From: Aegilops tauschii subsp. strangulata
Lineage: Eukaryota > Streptophyta > Magnoliopsida > Poales > Poaceae
NCBI RefSeq assembly: GCF_002575655.3
Contig: NC_053037.3
Coordinates: forward strand, 321,993,294 to 322,057,293
Length of the DNA: 64,000 bases
Direction: 5' to 3'
Below, one piece after another: positions 12,243 through 23,705 of this stretch. Position numbers and translations under genes: made by a program. A model generated the notes under the pieces. That model had not been told where the DNA came from. It ran no database searches and saw nothing but the letters and a program-made list of their open reading frames with translations. Position 1 is the first letter of the stretch; every line of letters starts with the position of its first letter.

Positions 12243-15200
12243 CTACTCCAAGTTTGAAGCATCAATGATGTTCAATTCACCTCTCAACCGGCAAAATACT
12301 TTCTCATCAAGCAGTTTGGTGAATATATCCGCCAATTGCTTATCGGTAGGAACATGCTTAAGATCAATGTCTCCTTTAGCAACATGATCTCGAATGAAAT
12401 GATGACGAACTTCAATATGCTTAGTTCGAGAATGTTGCACGGGATTGTGAGCAATCTTAATAGCACTCTCATTGTCACAAAGCAATGGAACATGTTTCAC
12501 ATATATCCCATAATCCTTAAGAGTTTGGGTCATCCAAAGTAATTGAGCACAACATGAACCAGTGGCAATGTATTCTGCTTCGGCGGTGGATAAGGATACT
12601 GAGTTTTGTTTCTTGGAGGACCAAGACACAAGAGATCTACCAAGAAATTGACAAGTACCCGAAGTGGACTTTCTATCAACCTTGTCTCTGGCATAGTCCG
12701 AATCGGAGTAGCCGACAAGATTGAAAGAAGACCTCTTAGGATACCAAATGCCAAAATTTGGTGTATGTATTAAATATCTCACTATCCTTTTCACAGCCTT
12801 AAGATGACATTCTTTGGGGGGCGCTTGATATCGTGCACACATGCACACACTTAGCATAATGTCGGGACGAGAGGCACATAGATATAACAATGAACCGATC
12901 ATAGAGCGGTAAACTTTTTGATCAACCGGTTCACCATCCTTAGTCAAGTCAAGATGTCCACTAGTAGGCATGGGTGTACTCATACCTTTGCATTCTTGCA
13001 TATTAAACTTCTTGAATAAGTCCTTGTACTTTGTTTGAGAAACAAAGGTACCTTCCTTAGTTTTCTTGATTTGCAAACCAACAAAGAATTTGAGTTCACT
13101 CATCATAGACATCTCAAACTTCTTCGACATTAGCTTTCCAAACTTCTCACTAAAATGAGGGTTAGTCGAACCAAATATAATATCATCAACATAAATTTGG
13201 CACACAAATAGTTCTCCATTAACCCTTTTAGTAAAAAGAGTAGAATCTATTTTCCAATTTCAACCCCTTTTTAATAAGGAACTTGGTCAAGCATTTATAC
13301 CACGCTCTAGGAGCTTGTTTAAGACCATAAAGAGCTTTGTGAAGTTTGTAAACATGATTAGGTTTCTTAGGATTGACAAAGCCGGGAGGTTGCTTAACAT
13401 AAACTTCCTCCTCAATTTCACCATTTAGAAAAGCACTTTTAATGTCCATTTGGTACAAGGTGATATCATGGTGATTATCATAAGCAAGTAAGATGCGAAT
13501 GGACTCAAGTCTAGCAACGGGGGCATATGTCTCACCATAGTCCATACCTTAGACTTGAGCATAGCCTTGGGCGACTAGACAAGCTTTGTTGCGGACGACT
13601 TGACCATCTTCATCTTGCTTGTTGCGAAACACCCATTTGGTACCGATGATGTTGTGGTTGTTGTCGGGCTTTTCAACCAATGTCCACACTTGATTTCCCT
13701 CAAAAGTTGTGTAGCTCTTCATGCATGGCATTTATCCAATCCGGATCTTCCAATGCTTCTTCAACCTTCATAGGTTAAATGCTAGAGATGAATGAATAAT
13801 GTTCACAAAAGTTAGCCAAACGAGTTTTAGAGCAAGTGATTCTACCGGTTTGGATATCATTGTAGATTTGTTCGACGGGATGGTCTCTGGTGACTCTTGC
13901 TCGAACTCGTGGGAGCTTTTGCTTTGTTCGGGGTGGAACATCTTCTTCATCTTGTTCTTCTTCTTGGCCTTCTTCATTGTTGACATTGTCGTTCTCTTGT
14001 CGTGGTGGAGAGGGAGGTTGATGAGGTTCATCTTGGTGTACGTCCTCGTTTTCTTTGTTTTGGTGTGTCCCACTCGTGGATGCTTCCATGTCAACTCTCG
14101 GTTCACCTTGTCGTGAGGTAGAGGCTTCCACTTGGACGGACGAGGTACTCTCCTTCACCTCCGTTGGACGAACCTTGCCAATAGACAAGTCTTGGATTGC
14201 TTCCGAAGGGTCTTTGTCTCCTACATCAATTGGCAATTGCTCTACTTGCGAGCCGTTAGATTCATCAAACTTCACATCTACCGTCTCTTCAACCTTTCGG
14301 GTGAAATTGTTGTAGACATGGTAAGTGTGAGAGTTTGAGCCATAACCAAGTAGGAAACCTTCATGAGATTTAGGAGCAAATTTAGAACGATGATGCTTAT
14401 CAAGAATGTAGCACTTTGAGCCGAATACTCGAAAGTATCCAACTTGGGGTTTGTTACTGGTGAGGAGCTCGTAAGCCGTCTTGCCGAGTAGCTTGTGAAG
14501 ATACAAGCGATTTGTTGCATGACAAGCTGTCTCAACCGCTTCCGCCCAAAAGTGTTTTGGAGTCTTGTACTCATCAAGCATCATTCTCGCCATCTCAATA
14601 AGAGTTTGGTTCTTCCTCTCAACGACACCATTTTGTTGAGGCGTGTACGTAGCCTAGAACTCATGTGAAATCCCTTCTTCGTCAAGAAAGGTATCCACAT
14701 TTGCGTTCTTGAACTCCGTTCCGTTGTCGCTCCGAACCTTCTTGATCTTCACTTCAAATTGGTTTTGGGCCTTCCTAGCGAAATTTTGAAGATCTTTTGG
14801 ACCTGCGATTTATCATCAAGAAAGAACACCCACGTAAATCTTGAAAAATCATCAACTATGACTAGACCAAATGAGTTACCACCGAGACTCTTGTAGGCAT
14901 TGGGACCAAAGAGATCCATATGAAGTAGCTCGAGCGGTCTTCTTGTGGTCATAATGTTCTTCACGGGGTGGCTTCCTCCAACTTGTTTTCCTGCTTGACA
15001 AGCACTACAAAGTCTATCCTTGCCAAATATAACATCTTTTACTCCAAGGATATGATCACCCTTAATAAGCTTATCAAGATTTCGCATGCCCACATGACCT
15101 AGCCTTCTATGCCACAACCAGCCTTTAGAAGATTTAGCAATTAAGCAAGTTCTAGGTTGAGCCTTTTTAGTGAAATCAACAATGTAAAGATCACCTCTAC

Positions 15201-16174
15201 GGATACCGGTAAAGACCATTTTATGATTATCTCTACGAAACACTTGGCAATCTACTTTAGTAAATAGGACGTTGAAACCAAAGTCAGCAAGTCTAGATAC
15301 GGAAAGTAAATTGTACCAAGCGATTCAACGAGCATAACATTTTGTATGGAGCTGTCATGTGAGATGGCCACCTTACCAAGGCCAACCACCTTACCCTTTG
15401 AGTTATCACCGAAAGTGACATACTTTCGAGGGCCGCCATTTTCAGCAAGCTCACGAAACATATCTTTGTCTCTGGTCATATGATCGGTACATCCACTATC
15501 AAGGACCCATTCCTTTCCTCCAGCCATGTAGCCGCGAAGATTAGCCATAAGACCAAAGTGTCTCATCGCATCATCAAGATCATAGTCACTATCATCATCC
15601 CATCATAGTATCCATGTTCAACATCGTCTTGTATTTGATCAATTCCTAGAGAGGGTAATTCATTAGATGAATGATCATCACAATGGTCATCTTTATGAAT
15701 TCTGATAGCTTCGGAGATGATATTGCTAATGATTCCAACATATCCTTTGGCACGCATGAGATTGGTAAGCTCAAATAGACAATCACCAAACATAGGATCA
15801 CTGGAATTCATCTTACTCAAGGCAATAGACTTATGGAGAATTTCGTCTAAGTTTTGCAAGGAATAGTTTGGAAATCTTTCCTCAAGAAATCTCCATATAG
15901 TGTAGGCACAATCAAGAGTAGGCAAACATCCAATCAAGTTTCTAGGCAAGCCTCTACTGATAAGATTGATAGTTCTAAGATTGCGAATCATGTCAAGATC
16001 CTCATCGGGTGTGGGATGCAAAGGATCAATATGAGGTGCACAAGGGCTAGTAATGTACTTGTTCAAATGATATTCATTGAAAATCTCAAGCATCTCATTT
16101 TTTCACTCATGAAAGAACTCTCCATCAAGAATAGGCACTCTATGTCTAAGACTCCCCAACGTAGACTCATCCAT
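12243..16174 (-). pseudogene. Broken copia gag-pol of element D
   Basis: In transcription order there is a gag start at 16174 with a stop at 16105-16103, where the reading context suggests a former Trp codon. Then come gag (16093-15563), protease (15566-15252, WVLDSGCTDHMT active site intact), pre-integrase and integrase (15243-14749, with HRRLGH, CSACQAGK and MDLFGP), integrase C-terminal part with an acidic tail (14593-13775), RT start (13731-13549), RT (13545-13228, MDIKSAFLNG, YGLKQAPRAWY), and RT/RNase H (13205-12243, YVDDIIFGST, ADIFTKLL near the end). Breaks between pieces are frameshifts or stops. No CCHC zinc knuckle is visible between gag and protease, so gag seems internally deleted. 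The RT and RNase H catalytic residues are preserved. Confidence 0.88.
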
Positions 16175-16215
16175 CTTCCTCCAATGGTGATTAAACCAAA
16201 GTAATGGAGACCAAA

Positions 16216-16228
16216 GCTCTAATACCAA
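16216..16228 (-). other. Primer-binding site of element D
   Basis: The minus strand reads TTGGTATTAGAGC just after the 5' LTR end ...CTTTCA. It is one base from the initiator-Met tRNA complement usual in Ty1-copia. Confidence 0.8.
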
Positions 16229-16229
16229 T

Positions 16230-17907
16230 TGAAAGGATCGAGAAGAGGTGTCTAGAGGGGGGTGAATAGACTCTTAACAATAAAAGTTACAGTTTTTAAA
16301 TTCCTTAAGTTGGAGTGGAATTTTAGCACAGGTTCACACATTTACAATACATGTCAAGCAAGCATGATAAGAGTATAAGAGCAGCGGAAAGTAAAGCATG
16401 CAAGTTACAAGAATGTAAAGGGATGGGATTGGAGTGTGCAAACGCAATTTGGAGACACGGAGATTTTTTTATCCGTGGTTCCGATAGGTGGTGCTATCGT
16501 ACATCCACGTTGTTGGAGACTTCAACCCACGAAGGGTAACGGTTGCACGAGTCCATGGAGGGCTCCACCCACGAAGGGTCCACGAAGAATCAACCTTGTC
16601 TATCCCACCATGGTCGTCGCCCACGAAGGGCTTGCCTCACTCGGGTAGATCTTCACGAAGTAGGCGATCTCCTTGCCCTTACAAACTCCTTGGTTCAACT
16701 CCACAATCTTGACGGAGGCTCCCAAGTGACACCTAACCAATCTAGGAGACACCACTCTCCAAGAGGTAATAGATAGTGTGTTGATGATGAATTCCTTGCT
16801 GCTGTGCTTCAAATGATAGTCTCCCCAACACTCAACTCTCTCTCATAGGATAGGATTTGGTGGAAAGATGATTTGAGTGGAAAGCAACTTGGGGAAGGCT
16901 AGAGATCAAGATTTATGTGGTTGGAATGGAATATCTTGACCTCAACACAAGTGTAGGTGGTTCTCTCTCAGAAAATGTATGTTGGAAGTGCAGGCATGTT
17001 CTGATGGCTCTCTCCACGAATGAAGAGTGGGTGGAGGGGTATATATAGCCTCCACACAAAATCTAACCGTTACACACAATTTACCAAACTAGGTGGGACC
17101 GATTCATAGAACTCGGTCGGACCGATTTGGTTCATAATGTGACCGTTAGCGTTATCGGTGGGACCGACATGTCAACTCGGTGTGACCGATGTCATTAGGG
17201 TTAGGGCATAACGTAATCTCGGTGAGACCGATTACTCAAACTCGGTGGGACCGATTTTGGTAATAGACAAACAGAGAGTTGGTCAGGCAAACTCGGTGGG
17301 ACCGATTCGCTCATCTCAGTTGGACCAAAATGTTACGAAAGGGTGACAGAGAGTTTGCATGCAATCTCTGTGGGACCGATTGCATATTTCGGTTAGACCA
17401 AAATTATTGCAATAGGCACCAGAGAATTTGCAATCCCATCTCGGTGAGACCGAGATCCCTATCGGTGAGACCGAAATGATTAGGGTTTGTGGCAGTGGCT
17501 ATGTCAAGTGAACTCGGTGCGCCGGATAGATCAAATCGGTGGGGCCGAGTTTGACTTTTTGTTTGGGACATATGTGGATGTGAGAAAGTGGTTGAGGGAT
17601 TTGGAGCATATCATTAAGCATTTTGAGCAAGAACCTCATTAAGCAACACCTCACCCCCTCTTAATAGTATTGGCTTTTCCTATGGACTCAATGTGATCTT
17701 GGATCACTAAAAATGAAATGTAGAGTCTTGTGCTTTGAGCTTGAGCCAATCCTTTTGTTCTTAGCATTTAGAAGGGGTTCCACATCTTCTTGTCCATGCC
17801 ACTCCATTGTTGAACTTATCTGAAATATACTAGGTGAAAACATTAGTCCAACAAGAGATATGTTGACATTAATTACCAAAATCACCCAGGGAGCACTTGT
17901 GCTTTCA
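16230..17907 (-). repeat. 5' LTR of element D
   Basis: This 1678-bp partner of 8658-10333 has the same ends. The TATA box is near 17039-17048. The dyad array spans 17085-17560, with eight perfect units by my count against six in the other LTR. Several lost units differ by single changes in their CpG-containing arms. Confidence 0.9.
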
Positions 17908-18730
17908 CCACGGTCTACATCTCCTGCTCGACTATGTGATGGTGTCCTCATTAGGGGGTCTCTCACCATGTCGTTTCCCGGCCAGGTGATTAATTCCTTT
18001 GGTGATCCGGAAATGGAGTAGGAAGGATTATCGCCTTTTTCCCCATAGGTGATACTGAATTATCAAACCCACTAGAGGAAGGTGCCCTTTAAGTTAGGGT
18101 CTCAAACAAACTTTTGCTAGAGAATTAAATGCCAGCTTTTGACCGGATCGTAAATCAAGCTCACATAAAACACATATAATAAAAATAGGCATGAGTATGA
18201 GGGCTTATGCTTACAACCATATATTTGTGTCGGGACCACCATGATCTTAATTTGTGCTCTAGAAGTCATCCATCAAGATGTGCTTACTACATATCGAAGT
18301 GGGGGATGTGTCCAAATTTCGTCTTGACCGACACACGTCCTGCATCAAGAGTCAGTTGTCCAACCGAAGGTCCTATCCATCGCGCGGGTTTGCCCCGGTA
18401 ATTAAGATTGCAGTAATTAGACAAAAACATTGGGCATTTAATTGCTACACCTCTTCAATCCCAAAGGATAGGATCCGTGTTACTGTCCTAAACCTTTATG
18501 TCACCAGTGTTTAGAATAACACTTCGTGGTCTCCTTGTCCTTAGCCTCTTCGTGACTCGCCCTCCATGATACTCGGCACCCGCAGGAGTGAAGATGCGAA
18601 CGAGACAACAGACAACTATGGAACAATTTTACATTACACATATGAGACATTAATTCAAAGTACTTCCATTGATCCCTCCAACAAATACATCGGATTGCAA
18701 GGACCTTGCCTCAACCCATGACCTTAATGA
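17908..18730. other. Unassigned repeat-like stretch
   Basis: No open reading frame or terminal structure can be supported. The sequence looks like old transposon-derived DNA into which the neighbouring LTR (18731) and element D inserted. Nothing further is visible. Confidence 0.3.
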
Positions 18731-21597
18731 TGTAAGTGCATCAAGTGCCCCCTTAGTGGTTTTGGAGTATTGAAGACAAATTGGTTAAGGGACTAATGTG
18801 TTTGTGAGTGTACACAGGAGATATAGTCCCTGGAGATTTGGTTTAACCGAAGAAAGACGACCCCTAAAAATGTATTTCTTCAAGTGAAGAATTTGATGGC
18901 CTGTGAGGAAATTGACGTGAAGACTTGGAAGCTTGACGACTTTGTTTTTGTAGTTCATTTTTCTTCTTATTTGAGTCATGGAAAAACCCGTACTATTAAA
19001 GGAGGTCTAGGTGATACATATATCATATTTCCAATGTGATGCTCAACCCTATACACACTCTTGCCGCTTCAAGTGAAGCATTTGGAAATCTTTGGCAGGG
19101 CTAACGAATTTGCTAGCGACGGTGACATAGTTCATCTGGCCGCTCACGAATTTGGTCAGACTGAGGAGTTAGGATTTCGCCAGTGCAATCTGCCAATCGT
19201 GAGGAAATTGAGTGCCTCGACGAAACTGAGAGTTTAATCTTCCGACTGTTGCTGCGCCGCATGCCAGCTGTCGAGTGGATCCTTATCCTGACAACGGTCA
19301 TGTCCGAGGGGCACTTGTGACAATTCATGTCGGGTTGCCCTGGCTATAAATAGCCTCCCCCTACAACCACTTGTTGGTTGGCTACTCTAGAGAGAACTTG
19401 ACAATTGTAATTTGAGAGCAACCCTTCCTTTGACGACTTCGGGAGAAACCCAAGTGAGGAAAAACCCAACAAGAAGCTCTTTATCACTTGCCGAAGGCGT
19501 TACAGACCCAACAACATTGGAGGCACTCGCTTGCTGATACGTCTCCGTCGTATCTATAATTTTTGATAGTTTCATGCCAATATTATACCACTTTCACATA
19601 CTTTTGGCAACTTTTTACATGATTTATTGGACTAACCTATTGATCCAGTGCCCAGTGCCAGTTCCTGTTTTCTGCATGTTTTTTGTATCGAAGAGTATAC
19701 ATATCAAACGAAGTCCAAATGCAATAAAAAAATATGGAGATTTATTTTGGAATATTTGTGATTTTTGGGAGTTGGAATCACTGCAAATGGAGGCCCACAC
19801 AGGGCACGATACACCAGCGCACGGGCCAGGTGCCTGGCACGCGGTGGTGGGTTGTACCCACCTTGTACATCGGTTGGAGCTGTACTTCGGGCGCAAGGAA
19901 GCTTATATCCGGAAAAAATCATGTTAAAATCTCAGCTCAATCGGAGTTACGGATCTCCGGGAATATAAGAAATGGTTTTTGGCTAGATCTGGGGGCTCGA
20001 AACATAAGAGAACAGAGAGGGAGATCCGCCGCCATGGAGACCATGGACCAGAGGGGGAACCCTCCTCCCATCTAGTGGGGAGTCCAAGGAAGAAGAAGAA
20101 GGAGGGGGGCTCTCTCCCCCTCGCTTCCGGTGGCGCCGGAGTGCCGCCGGGGCAACAATTGTGACGGCAATCTACATCAACAACCTTGCTACCGTCAACA
20201 CCAACTTTCTCCCCCTCTATGCAGCGGTGTAACACCTCTTCTCCCTGCTGTAATCTCTACTTAAACATGGTGCTCAACACCATATATTATTTCCCAATGA
20301 TCTATGGTTATCCTATGATGTTTGAGTAGATCTGTTTTGTCCTGTGGGTTAATCGTGATCTTGGTTGGTATGATTGTATATTTTATTTATGGTGTTGTCC
20401 TACGGTGCCCTCTGTCTCGCGCAAACATGAGGGGCCCTGCTGTAGGGTGTTGCAATATGTTCATGATTTGCTTATTGTCAGTGTTGCGAGAGTGACAGAA
20501 ACTTAAACGCGGATAGGTGGGTTATGGCGTATGGGAGTAAAGAGGACTTGATACTTAATGCTATGGTTGGGTTTCACGACCTTAATGATCTTTAGTAGTT
20601 GCGGATGCTTGCTAGAGTTCCAATCATAAGTGCATATGATCCAAGTAGAGAAAGTATGTTAGCTCATGCCTCTCCCTCATATAAAATTACAAGAATGATT
20701 ACCGGTACTTGTTATCGATTGCCTAGGGACAAATGACTTTCTTATTGGCAAAAGCTATCCTCTTTTATTACCTTGCAATTTTTTCCGTAGTTTTATTCTC
20801 GTAAAGTACTCGTAGTTTTATTCTTGCCAAATAGTTTCATACTTGTTTCCAGTAAAGCAAACATCAAGCGTGCGTAGAGTTGTATCGGTGGTTGAAAGAA
20901 CTTGAGGGAATCTTTGTTCTACCTTTAGCTCCTCGTCGGGCGACACTCTTATTTATCGAAAAAGGCTACAAACGATCCCCTATACTTGTGGGTTATCACT
21001 TGCCAAGAAGCTCTTTCTCTGGTGTTGGATCTCACTCTGTCACATGTGATAATAGTGTCGAATTGTCAGGAGGTCGTCAAGACAATGCAGGAGGTTTGTA
21101 TGGAAGTATTATCAAGGAGATCATAGCTACTTCATCTTAGATTACAACATGTCCTTTCATCTTTGAAGGACGTGAGACAAACATTGAGGCTCATAGCCTC
21201 GCTAAGCACGCTTTAGGCCTTTCTTTGGCACGCCATCTGTGGCTCCTTCATCCTCCAGACCTCAATTGTATTCCAATGTATTTGGCCTACGATAATTAAT
21301 AAAGTGTGTTTAGACCCAAAAAACTACATATTGCTAATTACTAGGACCTGGTAAAGGGTTTTCGCGATCGTTGGGGTCTGGCCCTTGCCCATCCCCCTGG
21401 CTCCGCCACTGCATGGACCCATAGCTCTAGTCGGGGGGCTATAATCACCCCCTAAGCTCTCTAACCAACTTGTGTTTTGACTACGTGTCTGGATTCCCTA
21501 GCTACCACTATTGTCCTACTCCATAGCACCGCTAGCTCAGTTGGGGCCTGACCTCGGAAGCACTCCAACGAAAGCCCTCTTTTGCCAAGGCGGTTGA
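18731..21597 (+). repeat. LTR-like remnant, split by a gypsy solo LTR
   Basis: The left part (18731-19534) begins TGTAAGTGCATC and carries a plus-strand TATA box (GGCTATAAATAGCC, about 19341-19354), as expected for an LTR. It resumes after the inserted solo LTR at 20999 and grades into unassigned sequence before 21598. The right end and the family are not established. Confidence 0.5.
19535..20998 (+). mobile_element. Gypsy solo LTR with CTTGC target duplication
   Basis: A 1464-bp unit starts TGATACGTCTCC and ends ATACTTGTGGGTTATCA. It is flanked on both sides by CTTGC (19530-19534 and 20999-21003). No primer-binding site or coding sequence is attached, so it is the product of LTR-LTR recombination. 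Its end matches the LTR end of the complete gypsy element at 37169-47049 and its body matches the remnant at 23015-23705, so these are related families. Confidence 0.88.
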
Positions 21598-22106
21598 TGT
21601 TGGAAATATGCCCTGGAGGCAATAATAAATTGGTTATTATTATATTTCCTTTTTCATGATAAATGTTTATTAGTCATGCTAGAACTGTATTGACCGAAAA
21701 CATAAATACATGTGTGGATACATAAACAATATCGTGTCCCTAGTGAGCCTCTACTAGACTAGCTCGTTGATCAAAGATGGTTAAGGTCCTAACCATAGAC
21801 ATGAGTTGTCACTTGATAACGGGATCACATCATTACGAGAATGATGTGATGGACACACCCAACAATAAGCTTAGCATATGGTCGTGTCACTTAGTTATTT
21901 GCTACAACTTTCTTCATGTCAAGTATCATTTCCTTAGACCATGAGATCATGCCACTCCCGGATATCGAAGGAATACTTTGTGTGTTATCAAATGTCACTT
22001 CATGACTGGGTGATCATAAAGGTGCTCTACAGGTATCTCTGAAGGTGTTTGTTGAGTTGCATGGATCGAGACTAGGATTTTGTCGCTCCGTGTGACGGAG
22101 AGATAT
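21598..22106 (+). repeat. BARE/Angela-like LTR fragment
   Basis: It starts TGTTGGAAATATGCCCTGG and follows the copia LTR at 23706 for about 500 bp (including the GATAACGGGATCACATCATT and TCAAGTATCATTTCC regions), then stops in the middle of U3 near 22106. It is more divergent than the LTRs of the complete element, so it is an older truncated copy. Confidence 0.8.
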
Positions 22107-23014
22107 TGCTACTTGTGAGTTGCGTTGGGATTTCCTCGGGGAGGATAGGATGATGCAGTACAATAGAGATAAGTATTTTCCTCAGTTAAGAACCAAGGTT
22201 ATCAATCAAGTAGGAGAACTGCGCGAAACCTCATTAGCAGCACCTACACACAAAAGAGCAAACACTTGCACCCAACACAATCAAGGGGGTTGTTAATCCT
22301 CTTGGCGGTTATTTGCAAGGATCAAATCTGATAGTGATAGATAGATAAATAAAAACACAAAATTAACGATAAATAAATTGCAGCAAGGTATTTTTGGATT
22401 TAATATATGATAAAGGTACACCCGGGTCCATAGTTTTTACTCGAGGCTTCTCTCTCGAACAGAAAGAATACAGTGGGTAAACAAATTACTGTTGGGCAAT
22501 TGATAGAAAAGTGCCTAGTTATGACGATATTCAAGGCAATGATCATGTATATAGGCATCACGTCCAAGACAACTAGACCGACTCCTGCCTGCATCTACTA
22601 CTATTACTCCACCCATCGACCGCTATCCAACATGCATCTAGAGTATTCAATTCATGAAAAACGGAGTAACGCCTTAAGCAAGATGACATGATGTATACAA
22701 ACTAAATCCAACCAATATAAATAAACCCCGGTGTTTTCCCCTAAATGGCAACAATACAAATACGTGTCTTGTCCTCTTCTGTCACTGGGATATAGATCAC
22801 CGCAAGATTGAACCCATTACAAAGCACCTCTCCCATTGCAAGATAAATCAATCTAGTTGGCCAAACCAAATGGATGGATCAGAGAGAAATACAAAGCTAT
22901 AATAATCATGCATAAAAGAATTCAGAGAATACTCAATTAATATTCATCAATAATCTCATCATAAACCCACAATTTATGATCCCAACAAACACACCACAAA
23001 AGAAGATTATTATT
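22107..23014 (-). repeat. Probable gypsy LTR remnant, minus strand
   Basis: The plus-strand start TGCTACTTGTGAGTTGCG reads on the minus strand as an LTR-like end (...GTAGCA). The following text has the GATGCAG/AAGTATTT/CCTCAG words I associate with Triticeae gypsy LTR ends. No reading frame is present and the right limit is unclear. This is a tentative call. Confidence 0.35.
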
Positions 23015-23705
23015 ACGTCTCCATCGTATCTACATTTTTTGATTGTTTCATGCCAATATTCTACAACTTTTATATACTTTTGGCAACATTTTATATTATT
23101 TTTTGTACTAACATATTGATCCAGTGCCCAGTGCCAGTTCCTGTTTGTTGCATGTTTTTTGTTTTGCAGAATATCCATATCAAACAAAGTCCAAACACGA
23201 TAAAAACTTATGGAGATTTATTTTGGAATAGATGTGAATTTTTGGAAGAAGAATCAACGCAAGAAGGTGCTCAAGGGGCCCACTACCTATCAGGGCGTGC
23301 CTAGGGGGGCAGGCGCGCCCAAGTGGGTAGTGGGCACCTCGTCAGGCGGTTGCTTCCCTTCTTTCGCCGCAATAAAGATAATTTATGAAATCCCCTCAAA
23401 ATTTCAGCCCAATCGGAGTTACCGATCTCTGGGAATTTAAGAAACGGTGAACGGCCAGAAAACAAGAAAGCGAAACACAAGAGAACAGAGAGAGAGATCC
23501 AATCTTGGAGGGGCTCCTACCCCTCCGCCGCCATGGCGGGCCATGAACCAGAGGCGGAACTCTCCTCCCATCTAGGGGGGGAGGCCATGGACCAGAGGGG
23601 AAATCCTCCTCCCATCTAGGTGGGAGGCCAAGGAAGAAGAAGAAGGAGGGGGCTCTCTCCCCTTCTCTCTCCCGGTGGTGCCGGAACGCCGCCGGGGCAA
23701 TCATC
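23015..23705 (+). repeat. Gypsy LTR remnant, left part
   Basis: It starts at ACGTCTCCATCG (the first bases of the LTR are altered) and follows the solo LTR at 19535 closely. It is cut at 23705 by the copia element and resumes at 35225. Only about the first half of the LTR survives. Confidence 0.8.

Larger units (their letters stand above)
8658..17907 (-). mobile_element. Complete Ty1-copia retrotransposon, SIRE/Maximus-like (element D)
   Basis: Two near-identical LTRs (8658-10333 and 16230-17907), each with TGAAAG...CTTTCA ends, bound a 5.9-kb interior. A primer-binding site lies inside the right LTR and a polypurine tract inside the left one, giving minus-strand polarity. By eye the LTRs differ at about 20 substitutions plus a few indels over 1.68 kb, so this is among the younger insertions here. 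The flanking five bases are CCACA (8653-8657) and CCACG (17908-17912), a one-mismatch duplication. All coding frames are broken. Confidence 0.92.
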
